From assembly GCA_030426125.1 (NCBI GenBank), contig JAUHZB010000008.1:1-35728 (forward strand): a stretch of 35,728 nucleotides of DNA. Reading direction: 5' to 3'. Positions 27,384 to 35,713 of this stretch are shown piece after piece. The stretch's first letter is position 1, and each line of letters starts with the position of its first letter. The position numbers and the translations under genes are program-made. The notes under the pieces were generated by a model, which made no database searches, had not been told where the DNA came from, and was given only the letters and a program-made list of their open reading frames with translations. Source of the stretch: a bacterium. Lineage in GTDB: Bacteria; Patescibacteriota; Saccharimonadia; Saccharimonadales; AWTP1-31.

Positions 27384-27427
27384 AACTATTCATTCAAGCA
27401 TAGTAAACTATTCATATAGGAATAGTT
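27384..27427. promoter_or_regulatory. Iterated AACTATTC sites upstream of the recombinase operon
   Basis: AACTATTCAT at 27384-27393 and 27406-27415 (22-bp spacing), inverted GAATAGTT at 27420-27427. Confidence 0.45.
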
Positions 27428-27440
27428 ATATGAGGGCATT

Positions 27441-27581
27441 ATGGCTAGAACAAAGGGAACAAAAAATAAACCACCAATCCCACCAAAAGAGGTGTTAATC
27501 CCCGAGGATGAAAAGTTAGCAATACTAGCAGACCTGTTGTTAGAGCTGGTAGCAGAGGAGATGAAATGTCAGACTCCTTGA
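27441..27581 (+). CDS. Small 46-aa basic N-terminus protein overlapping the recombinase start
   Basis: MARTKGTKNKPPIPPKEVLIPEDEKLAILADLLLELVAEEMKCQTP*; overlaps the recombinase ATG (27566) by 16 nt. Confidence 0.6.
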   Translation: MARTKGTKNKPPIPPKEVLIPEDEKLAILADLLLELVAEEMKCQTP

Positions 27582-29350
27582 CAGCTAAGAATGCAGTTGC
27601 TGCTATCCGTGTCTCGACTACCAAACAAGGTACTAATGGTGACTCACCAGAAGCTCAAAAAGAGCAAATAGAACGCTTTGCTGAAACTAAAGGTATAGTC
27701 ATCAAGAAGTATTTCGTATTCTTAGAGTCTGCCAGCAAAGCCCAACAACCAATGCAAGAAGCAATTGATTACTGTAAAGTTCCGAAGAATAAAGTCGAAC
27801 TTTTTATTATCAAGTCTATTGATAGATTTACCCGTGGCGGTTCCTTGTCCTACGATCTACTTAAGAATCAGCTAGACGCCTGCCAGGTCAGCCTAGTTGA
27901 TATATATGGTGTCATTAGCGCTACTCAGGTTAATACTATGGAGCACCTAGGCTTAGAGTATAGGTGGAGTATTTACTCCCCTAGTAAAAAGTCTGAAATC
28001 TTAGAGGCCGAACGATCAAAAGATGAGCTAAGGGATATTATGAGCCGTATGATTGGCGCAGAAGTGCGTTACACCCGTATGGGTTACTGGATGCGACGTC
28101 CGCCCTATGGCTACACGAGTGAAAAAATTGATACCCAAAACGGTAAGCGAACAATTCTACGTCCACATCCTGAGGAATCAAAATACATTATTAAAATGTT
28201 TGAGCTTAGAGCTACTGGGAGATATACCGATAGAGAGATAGTCGAGAAGATTAATGCTATGGGTTATAGTTCACGAATTAAATATGTTTATACTAAGCCT
28301 AATAAGACCAAGCCAATGAAACAACGTGGCGGAACGTTGATGAACGACCGTCAGCTATGGCGCCTAATGCGCAATCCAATCTATGCAGGCGTTAATGTAG
28401 AAAAGTGGACAGATAACGAACCCGTGAAGTGCATGTTTGAAGGCTTGGTTTCTATTGATTTATTCAATAGAGCCAACAAAGGTAAACGAACGATTGTTGA
28501 ACATGCTAATAGCCGGATATCTATCTATGACAAGCAACCGCCTGAGCACTTAACAAATAAGGGCAAGCGTAGTGCAGATTTCCCATACAAGAAATTTGTT
28601 ATGTGCCCACAGTGTAATAAGCCATTGCTTGGTAGCGCATCAAGAGGTAAAAGTGGAAAGTACTATCCTGCCTATCATTGTAATAAGCGTGGTCATAACT
28701 TCAGAGTTAGTAAACAAGACTTAGAGACCAGAGTTAATGAGTTTATTGGAGATCTTCAAATATCCCCTGAAAAATTAGATACGTTATTTAAGGCCATAGA
28801 TGCCTCATGGGAGAAAATGAACGCTGAGTACCAAGTTAGTTTAAATAGCTTTGATGAGCGTATTCAAGCGCTTGAGAATGAAGCTACGATAACGGTCGGT
28901 AAACTAAAGGTGCTCAGTAGTGATACTGCAATTAAATACATGGAGGAGGATCTCTTGAAGATAGAGAAAGAGATTAATAACTTAAAGCAACAAAAGGAAG
29001 CTATGAAGAACAAGAAACCGCTTGATATTGGCAAAGCTAAAGCTCGGATCAAATACTTCGTCGAACACCTTGATGAATTACTCAAAAAACAGATTGACCC
29101 TATCAAAAAAGCTCAGTTTTTTGGAGTAATATTCAACCAAGTCCCAACCTACGAGGATATAAAAAGTCGAACACAAAAAACACCCCAATTTTCAGGGGTG
29201 AATTCGTTATTTACTCTCGCAAATGTAAATAATTCTCTTTTGGTGACCCCGGCGGGATTCGAACCCGCGATCTTCTGGATGAGAACCAGATATCCTGAAC
29301 CGCTAGACGACGGGGCCACAGCAATGGAATATTATACCCTATATCTATAA
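27566..29350 (+). CDS. Large serine recombinase (site-specific integrase); 3' end runs antisense into tRNA-Glu
   Basis: N-terminal AAIRVSTTKQGTNGDSPEAQKEQIERFA, catalytic domain ..SIDRFTRGG, recombinase domain, zinc ribbon CPQCNKPLLG...YHC, coiled coil; C-terminal VTPAGFEPAIFWMRTRYPEPLDDGAT is antisense tRNA translation. Confidence 0.92.
   Translation: MSDSLTAKNAVAAIRVSTTKQGTNGDSPEAQKEQIERFAETKGIVIKKYFVFLESASKAQQPMQEAIDYCKVPKNKVELFIIKSIDRFTRGGSLSYDLLKNQLDACQVSLVDIYGVISATQVNTMEHLGLEYRWSIYSPSKKSEILEAERSKDELRDIMSRMIGAEVRYTRMGYWMRRPPYGYTSEKIDTQNGKRTILRPHPEESKYIIKMFELRATGRYTDREIVEKINAMGYSSRIKYVYTKPNKTKPMKQRGGTLMNDRQLWRLMRNPIYAGVNVEKWTDNEPVKCMFEGLVSIDLFNRANKGKRTIVEHANSRISIYDKQPPEHLTNKGKRSADFPYKKFVMCPQCNKPLLGSASRGKSGKYYPAYHCNKRGHNFRVSKQDLETRVNEFIGDLQISPEKLDTLFKAIDASWEKMNAEYQVSLNSFDERIQALENEATITVGKLKVLSSDTAIKYMEEDLLKIEKEINNLKQQKEAMKNKKPLDIGKAKARIKYFVEHLDELLKKQIDPIKKAQFFGVIFNQVPTYEDIKSRTQKTPQFSGVNSLFTLANVNNSLLVTPAGFEPAIFWMRTRYPEPLDDGATAMEYYTLYL
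29174..29200 (-). terminator. Rho-independent terminator for tRNA-Glu, embedded in the recombinase 3' coding region
   Basis: Minus strand CACCCC-tgaaaatt-GGGGTG followed by TTTTTTG. Confidence 0.75.
29241..29317 (-). tRNA. tRNA-Glu (anticodon CTC), CCA encoded
   Basis: Minus strand GGCCCCGTCGTCTAGCGGTTCAGGATATCTGGTTCTCATCCAGAAGATCGCGGGTTCGAATCCCGCCGGGGTCACCA; acceptor, anticodon (TCTGG TTCTCAT CCAGA) and T arms pair. Confidence 0.95.
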
Positions 29351-29422
29351 ATATCTGGTAGTTTAGTTATATCGTTTATGGTAACATTACAGTAGTAAAA
29401 GCATAATAATCGCAGGGACTTA

Positions 29423-30718
29423 ATGATCGTTTGGATAATTATTATTGGTGGACTAATAAGTATCTCGCTAGCTACTTACTTAAAATTCCAAGCAGCTAAG
29501 AAAACTGAACTGTCTCCAGCAGAAGAAGCAACTAGCGGTCAAAAATCTAGCTCATCTACAGTCCTAGAAGCCGTTTCTGACGGAGTAGTAATCCTAGACA
29601 ACAAGGGTGTCATAAAGATGATCAACCCAGCTGCCTGCGCCTTGTCTGGCTGGCAGCAAAAGGATGCTATTGGCATCGATCATCGCTCTGTATTTAAACT
29701 AAGTAACGAAAAGGGTAAACCTTACGAAGACAGTGACAACCCGCTAAGTCGAACACTAGCTGACGGTAAAACCCATCGGGACAGCAATGCCATCCTAACT
29801 GAAAACGGTAGTAACAAAAGCATCGTACTAAGTATGAGTGTATCGCCGCTATTCGATAGTGAGCAAGAAATTAATGGAGCAATTGGCATACTTCGGGATA
29901 TTAGCCAAGAAAAACAAGCTGAAAAACAAAGAGCCGAGTTTATTAGTACCGCCTCTCACGAGATGCGAACACCAGTAGCCTCGATCGAAGGTTACCTGGC
30001 ATTAGCTATGAACCCAAAAGTTAGCAGTATTGATGACAAAGCCAGGAGCTATCTTGTAAAAGCCCACGCTGCCACCCAGCACCTCGGCAGCCTATTCCAA
30101 GACCTACTAACCAGTGCCAAAGTAGAAGATGGGCGTTTAACTAATCATCCGAGTGTAGTAGAAATGAGCAGCTTTTTAACCAGCCTAACAGAAGATCTGA
30201 AATTCGTGGTCAAGAAAAACATAGCCGTCGAATTTGTGGTTGGTAATAATGGGGCACTAATTAAACCACAGGAAGACACTGGCAGTATTCGTGTTGTTCA
30301 GCCAATCTACAACATCTATGCTGACCCAGAGCGAATCAGGGAAGTCGTCACCAATCTTTTCGACAATGCAGTGAAGTACACTGAATCCGGTAAGATTACT
30401 ATCGGACTAACAGGCGATAACGATATAGTACAGCTATATATTAAAGACACTGGTAAAGGCATCCCTAGTAATGACATCCCACACCTGTTCCAAAAGTTTT
30501 ACCGAGTCGATAGTAGTGACACCCGAACCGAAAGTGGTACTGGACTTGGCTTGTTCATTACCCGAAAGATTATTGAAATGTACCGCGGTCGTATCTGGGT
30601 AGAAAGCAAAGTAGGCCAGGGTAGTACCTTCTACATTAATATCCCAAGACTCAACAACCAGCAAGCCGCAGAACTATCTGGAAATTCGACAACTAAAACC
30701 GTAAAACCAACCACATAG
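29423..30718 (+). CDS. PAS domain sensor histidine kinase
   Basis: PAS VLEAVSDGVVILDNKGVIKMINPAA; H-box STASHEMRTPVASIEGYL; NLFDNAVKYTESG; GTGLGLFITRKIIEMY. Confidence 0.95.
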   Translation: MIVWIIIIGGLISISLATYLKFQAAKKTELSPAEEATSGQKSSSSTVLEAVSDGVVILDNKGVIKMINPAACALSGWQQKDAIGIDHRSVFKLSNEKGKPYEDSDNPLSRTLADGKTHRDSNAILTENGSNKSIVLSMSVSPLFDSEQEINGAIGILRDISQEKQAEKQRAEFISTASHEMRTPVASIEGYLALAMNPKVSSIDDKARSYLVKAHAATQHLGSLFQDLLTSAKVEDGRLTNHPSVVEMSSFLTSLTEDLKFVVKKNIAVEFVVGNNGALIKPQEDTGSIRVVQPIYNIYADPERIREVVTNLFDNAVKYTESGKITIGLTGDNDIVQLYIKDTGKGIPSNDIPHLFQKFYRVDSSDTRTESGTGLGLFITRKIIEMYRGRIWVESKVGQGSTFYINIPRLNNQQAAELSGNSTTKTVKPTT

Positions 30719-30799
30719 TAATCTTGGCTGGAATATTCATTAATAGATCAAACATGATACAATATTAAAAACATTAAGCATAAGAGGAACTACAGAACA

Positions 30800-32089
30800 A
30801 TGGCCAAAATCATGCTAGTCGAAGACGACAATAACCTAAGAGAAATTTATGGGGCAAGACTGCTTGCTGAAGGTTATGAGATTGTCTCCGCTAAAGACGG
30901 CGAAGAAGCCTTAGCCATGGCAGTAAAAGAAAAGCCAGATCTAATTATTAGCGACATTATGATGCCTAAAATCAGTGGCTTTGACATGCTAGATATCCTT
31001 AGAACTACTGCAGAAACAAAAAATACTAAAGTCATTATGATGACCGCCTTAAGTCAGTCTGAAGATAAAGACCGAGCCGGTAAACTAGGAGCCGACAGAT
31101 ACCTTGTAAAATCTCAGGTAACCCTAGAAGACGTGGCTAAAGCAGCCCAAGAAGTGCTAGCCGGCACACCAGCCAGCCCAGCACCTGCAGCGCCAGCTGA
31201 TCCAGCTGCTGCACCAACTCCAACGCCTGCCGCTGAACCAGCAACGACTCCAGCACCTGCAGCACCAGCCACTCCAACTCCGACAGCAACACCAGAGCCA
31301 GCAACTAGTGATTCAGTTACTCCTGCAACACCTGCTGCTACTCCAGCCACACCGGCACCCACGCCAGCTGAGCCAGCTGCAACACCTGCTACACCGGCAC
31401 CAACTCCAACCGAACCAACAACGCCAGCACCAGCTCCAACGCCTGCCGCTGAACCAGCAGCGCCAGCCACTCCAACTCCGACAGCAACACCAGAGCCAGC
31501 AACAAGTGATTCAGCTACACCTACTACAGCACCCACACCGACTGAGCCAGCTGCAGCAACCCCAGCTCCAGCCACTCCGGCACCCACACCAGCTGAGCCA
31601 GCTGCAACACCTGCTACACCGGCACCCACACCAACTGAGCCAACAACGCCAGCACCAGCTCCAACGCCTGCCTCAGAACCAGCAGCGACTCCAGCACCTG
31701 CAGCGCCAGCAAACGAATCCTCAACTGAGAATAAAAAAGTACTAGAAGATGCTATGGCTAAATTATCTAGTAATACTACTGCACCCGAACCTAAATCTGA
31801 AGAAGGCAAATCTAGTACCATTCGACCCGGAGAACATCCACCAACTTCAGTGCATACTAAAGTCATTAAGCCAATTAACGACTTATCTAAACAAGAAGAC
31901 AACCTCCAAAAACTAATTGCTGAAGAAGAAAGTAAAGAGCAAGAACAAGCCGCAAATGCCCCAGCCAGTCCAGTGATTAGCGATATTACCGCCGCACCTG
32001 AAAAGCCAGCAGAGACCCAGACACCACAACCGACAACAACAGAACAAGACAGCAATCCTACACCACCAGCAGCAGCGCCACAAGCTTAG
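30800..32089 (+). CDS. Response regulator receiver domain with long Pro/Ala/Thr-rich low-complexity tail
   Basis: MAKIMLVEDDNNLREIYGARL...DLIISDIMMPKISGFDML...KVIMMTALSQ...DRYLVKSQ, then a PAT-rich segment of roughly 190 aa. Confidence 0.92.
   Translation: MAKIMLVEDDNNLREIYGARLLAEGYEIVSAKDGEEALAMAVKEKPDLIISDIMMPKISGFDMLDILRTTAETKNTKVIMMTALSQSEDKDRAGKLGADRYLVKSQVTLEDVAKAAQEVLAGTPASPAPAAPADPAAAPTPTPAAEPATTPAPAAPATPTPTATPEPATSDSVTPATPAATPATPAPTPAEPAATPATPAPTPTEPTTPAPAPTPAAEPAAPATPTPTATPEPATSDSATPTTAPTPTEPAAATPAPATPAPTPAEPAATPATPAPTPTEPTTPAPAPTPASEPAATPAPAAPANESSTENKKVLEDAMAKLSSNTTAPEPKSEEGKSSTIRPGEHPPTSVHTKVIKPINDLSKQEDNLQKLIAEEESKEQEQAANAPASPVISDITAAPEKPAETQTPQPTTTEQDSNPTPPAAAPQA
31160..31705 (+). 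repeat. Imperfect tandem/interspersed repeats encoding P/A/T/E-rich tail
   Basis: GCCACTCCAACTCCGACAGCAACACCAGAGCCAGCAAC.AGTGATTCAG at 31268 and 31466; ACGCCAGCACCAGCTCCAACGCCTGCC recurs about 225 bp apart. Confidence 0.8.
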
Positions 32090-32115
32090 TTTGTTTTAGG
32101 TTATAATATTGGTTA

Positions 32116-32787
32116 ATGCGCATAAATAAATATATTGCTTTGTCTACTAAACTATCTAGGCGTAAGGCCGATCAAGCAGTAGCTGAAAAGCGAGTAAAAG
32201 TGAATGGTCAAGCTGCTTCAACCGGGCAAGAAGTAACAGACCAGGACAGCGTTACGCTAAACGGTCATAAAATATCCCCAGTCAAACAGCTAGTCACTAT
32301 TAAACTAAATAAACCTGTCGGTTACGTAGTTAGCCGCAACGGACAGGGAAGCCAAACCATCTATGATTTACTACCACGCCAATTTCATAAATTAAACCCA
32401 ATCGGTCGACTAGATAAAGATTCCTCCGGCTTGCTACTTCTAACTAACGATGGTGATTTAATTCAAGAGTTAACTCACCCGACTAAACAAAAGCAGAAGA
32501 TTTACTCGGTTGAACTAAATAAACCACTCAGGAGAACGGACAGACAAGCTATCGAACAGGGAGTTATACTGGAAGACGGCATTAGCAAGCTTCAGTTAAA
32601 TGAACTAAATAATATGAATGGCAGCACTAAAGGCCAAACCTGGCAGGTTAGCATGCATGAGGGACGCAATCGTCAGATACGGCGGACTTTTGAAAAACAA
32701 GGCTACCGGGTGACCAAGCTACACCGCCAACAAATGGGAAAGTATAAGCTAGCAAATATCAAAAGCGGACAATGGGAATATGTCTAG
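32116..32787 (+). CDS. RsuA/RluB-family pseudouridine synthase
   Basis: S4 domain MRINKYIALSTKLSRRKADQAVAEKRVKVNG; NPIGRLDKDSSGLLLLTNDGDL; HEGRNRQIRRTFE. Confidence 0.93.
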   Translation: MRINKYIALSTKLSRRKADQAVAEKRVKVNGQAASTGQEVTDQDSVTLNGHKISPVKQLVTIKLNKPVGYVVSRNGQGSQTIYDLLPRQFHKLNPIGRLDKDSSGLLLLTNDGDLIQELTHPTKQKQKIYSVELNKPLRRTDRQAIEQGVILEDGISKLQLNELNNMNGSTKGQTWQVSMHEGRNRQIRRTFEKQGYRVTKLHRQQMGKYKLANIKSGQWEYV

Positions 32788-32849
32788 CAATATAATTCAA
32801 ATCGATTACTGACTAGCTAACAGATAGAAAATATGGTAAAATATCTTTA

Positions 32850-34283
32850 ATGAGTAAACACAAACTACCAATAGTGGCTATAGTTGGACGCGCCAATGTC
32901 GGCAAGTCTACTTTGTTTAATAATGTCCTTAGACGCCGTGAAACAATAGTCGCCAAAGAAGCTGGGACTACTAGAGATAGTATTATGGCTAAAGCATCTG
33001 TATATATCGACGGTGGTGAGGACAATGAGTCGGCTACTAGTATCAGTCGAACAGACAGAACTAAAAGTCAAGAAAAAATTAGACAAGACTTTTGGCTGGT
33101 AGACACCGCTGGCGTAAAAGACCCTGAAGACGACTTTGAGTTAACTATTCAGGATCAAGTAGTCCAAGCCTCAGATAGCGCCGATATTATCTGGGTGGTA
33201 ATTGATGCCACCATTATGATCACTGAGGAAGACCGCCGAGTGGCTAAAACTGCTCTAAAGAGCAAAAAGCCAGTAGTGCTAGTAGTCAACAAAATGGACA
33301 AAGCTAGCAAAAAGGGAGTCGATGACTTTAAACGCCTTGGCATTAAGAACATTATCCTGATATCTGCAGCTCAAAACCTTGGTATAGACGATCTTCTGGA
33401 AGACTTAGTAGAACAGGTGCCAAGAGCCCGCCTGAACGAGGCCCCAGACAAACTCAAGCTTGCCATATTAGGTAGACCGAATGTAGGTAAGTCACATTTA
33501 TTTAATAGTCTAGCCAAAAAACAGCAGGCAATAGTTGCCGACAGAGCTGGAACCACGAGGGATATAAACCGAGCTACCATTAAATACCAAGGGCGTGAAA
33601 TTGAGCTACTCGACACCGCTGGTATCCGCAAAAGTGGAAAAATTGAAGTCGGAATAGAGAAGTTTAGTGTTCTTAGATCACTTAGCGCTATAGAGCAGTC
33701 AGATATCTGTCTACTAGTTATGGATGTCAACGAGCTAAACACCGGTTTAGATCAAAAAATCGCTGGGATGATCAAAGAAGCTGGCAAAGGACTAATTATT
33801 GTTATTAGTAAGTGGGATAGTATAGATGATGAAAAAACTGCCTATACTCGCGATCAGTTAGCTGGCCAAATCCGCTACAGTTTTGACTTTGTGCCGTGGG
33901 CACCGTTGGTTATCACCAGCTCGGTAACTGGACAGAATGTAACCAAGATTTTTGAATTAACTCTTCAAATAGATGAGAGGCGGAATAAGAGCTATAAAAC
34001 TAGCGAACTAAACCGCTGGCTACGTAAAACTGTTAGTTTACATCCACCAGCTGGACTAAAGAACCGATCACCGAAGCTCAACTACATAATTCACGAAGAC
34101 GACAACCCCAACCCCAGCTTTAAGGTGTTTGGTTCGCACACTAAATACTTACACTGGAGCTACAAGCGCTTTATGGATCGAAAGTTTAGAGAAGACTACG
34201 ACCTCGATGGTACTCCTATTAAATTTTGGTTTATAGAGAAGGCTGACCGTCATAAGCATGGTGTTAAACCATCAGATCAATAA
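32850..34283 (+). CDS. der: Ribosome-associated GTPase Der (EngA)
   Basis: Two GTPase domains: [12 protein letters not shown] and [16 protein letters not shown] motifs; NKMD; C-terminal KH-like domain. Confidence 0.95.
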   Translation: MSKHKLPIVAIVGRANVGKSTLFNNVLRRRETIVAKEAGTTRDSIMAKASVYIDGGEDNESATSISRTDRTKSQEKIRQDFWLVDTAGVKDPEDDFELTIQDQVVQASDSADIIWVVIDATIMITEEDRRVAKTALKSKKPVVLVVNKMDKASKKGVDDFKRLGIKNIILISAAQNLGIDDLLEDLVEQVPRARLNEAPDKLKLAILGRPNVGKSHLFNSLAKKQQAIVADRAGTTRDINRATIKYQGREIELLDTAGIRKSGKIEVGIEKFSVLRSLSAIEQSDICLLVMDVNELNTGLDQKIAGMIKEAGKGLIIVISKWDSIDDEKTAYTRDQLAGQIRYSFDFVPWAPLVITSSVTGQNVTKIFELTLQIDERRNKSYKTSELNRWLRKTVSLHPPAGLKNRSPKLNYIIHEDDNPNPSFKVFGSHTKYLHWSYKRFMDRKFREDYDLDGTPIKFWFIEKADRHKHGVKPSDQ

Positions 34284-34332
34284 TAGCTAAGAATTAGTTT
34301 ATTCTTTACTATTTTACTGGCATACTAAGGTC

Positions 34333-34977
34333 ATGGGACTATTCACCAAGAAACTAAACAATACCGCCTCACACACACCGCTGTATACTCTAGATAACCA
34401 TAAAAGCTGGTTAATCGTTGGTCTAGGTAATCCCGGTGAGAAATACCTTAAAACTCGACATAATGCTGGTTTTTTGGCGCTGGATAATTTCGTGAACCAA
34501 TCCAGCGATATGCAGTCATGGGTCAATAAGAAGGACTTAAAAAGCCTGATGACCACCTTTAACCTAGAAGATAATAAGATAATAGCTATCAAGCCAACCA
34601 CTTTCATGAACGACAGTGGTCAAGCCGTGGCAGCAGTACGGAACTTCTTTAAATACAGCAACTCCCAAATTATCGTAATCCACGATGAATTAGATATAGA
34701 TTTTGGAACCATCAAAACTACTAATGATGGCGGTGCAGCTGGCCATAATGGCCTTAAATCACTAATATCACACCTAGGATCAGATTTTAATAGGATTCGA
34801 ATTGGCATTAATAACCAACAACGAGTCAAAAACAAAGAAAAAGACTTTGTCTTAATAGACTTCAACAAAGCCGAAACAGAGAACTTCCCAGAGTTGTTTA
34901 GAGAAGTAAACTCCATTCTAACTGAAACTATTTTTCAAAATAAACTAAACAGTGAAACTAGAAAGTTCATATTTTAA
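34333..34977 (+). CDS. pth: Peptidyl-tRNA hydrolase
   Basis: LIVGLGNPGEKYLKTRHNAGFLALD; KPTTFMNDSGQAV; VIHDELDIDFGTIK...GGAAGHNGLKSLISHLG. Confidence 0.96.
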   Translation: MGLFTKKLNNTASHTPLYTLDNHKSWLIVGLGNPGEKYLKTRHNAGFLALDNFVNQSSDMQSWVNKKDLKSLMTTFNLEDNKIIAIKPTTFMNDSGQAVAAVRNFFKYSNSQIIVIHDELDIDFGTIKTTNDGGAAGHNGLKSLISHLGSDFNRIRIGINNQQRVKNKEKDFVLIDFNKAETENFPELFREVNSILTETIFQNKLNSETRKFIF

Positions 34978-35011
34978 ATATAACTTTAAAGGGGATATCA
35001 ATTATATAACA

Positions 35012-35419
35012 ATGAAAAGACTAGAAACTTTTGAAATTGACAGCAAGAAACGACAAGTTCGATTCATAGATTCAAACACCGTCAAACGGGGTGTTCATTG
35101 CGATGTGTACGAATTCGTGGGTGATTCCAGCTGCGATTTGGCAATCGTTGAGGTTCAACCAGGTCAAACCACACCACTTCAACTCATAGTTCAAGGTGAT
35201 AAAACCATAGAAGGCTACGTGGAAGGAAGCGGTGAACTCTCTATAATAGCTAAATCTGGAGACATAAAAATACTAGAGTTTAATAAGCACCAAACAGGAA
35301 ATGTTGTTCTGGGCGTCGGTGACACTATGCAGTGGCAAGCGTCAGAAAACCAAAAGCTGGTCTTTTACGAGGTTTGTTATCCCAGCTACCAAGAAGGACG
35401 CTTCCAAAACCTCTCCTAA
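35012..35419 (+). CDS. Hypothetical cupin-like protein
   Basis: Beta-rich DLAIVEVQPGQTTPLQLIVQGDKTIEGYVEGSGELSIIAKSGD; internal ATG at 35012 preferred over the track start that overlaps pth. Confidence 0.55.
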   Translation: MKRLETFEIDSKKRQVRFIDSNTVKRGVHCDVYEFVGDSSCDLAIVEVQPGQTTPLQLIVQGDKTIEGYVEGSGELSIIAKSGDIKILEFNKHQTGNVVLGVGDTMQWQASENQKLVFYEVCYPSYQEGRFQNLS

Positions 35420-35438
35420 AAACGTCTGTAAATAAAGA

Positions 35439-35713
35439 GAGCCTCTAGAGGGGGTGGGCACCGCTAGAGGCTCATAACACCCTTCAACCCACCCGGATAA
35501 AGCATCAGAACCTACATAATACCGGCCTGTGCCGCCTCGTACCAAAAGGTACGTGATCATCGTGAGACTTATCTTGAAATCGGGACCTATATGTACTCCT
35601 AGGAGACTATAGGTATTAGTTAAAGGGATTAGTCTGTTTTAGAGCGTTGTACGAAAATTATCGTACAGCCAGTAAGTGGAGGGTAACAACTTAATAACTA
35701 AGCGCTCTAAAAC
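35439..35713. ncRNA. Candidate structured non-coding RNA of unknown class (may continue past window end)
   Basis: Consecutive perfect stems: GAGCCTCTAG/CTAGAGGCTC with loop GGGTGGG complementary to downstream CCCACCC; CGGC-CTGT-GCCG; CGTACC-AAAA-GGTACG; CCTATA/TATAGG; TGTTTTAGAGCG/CGCTCTAAAACA enclosing TGTACGA/TCGTACA. No convincing ORF on either strand. Confidence 0.5.

Noticed and set aside
29251-29350. C-terminal peptide VTPAGFEPAIFWMRTRYPEPLDDGAT as a real recombinase domain
   Set aside because: It is the antisense translation of tRNA-Glu; kept as an observation about the integration site, not as a domain.
31160-31705. Repeat tract as CRISPR array or VNTR outside coding sequence
   Set aside because: Repeats are in frame, codon-phased and encode the P/A/T-rich tail; no spacers.
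31114-32055. 313-aa minus-strand ORF rich in Val/Gly/Ala (VAGVGAGVAGV)
   Set aside because: Antisense shadow of the Pro/Ala/Thr-coding repeat tail of the response regulator; low complexity, no domain.
35342-35560. 72-aa minus-strand ORF at the right edge
   Set aside because: Composition not protein-like; overlaps the cupin-like CDS and the structured RNA region.
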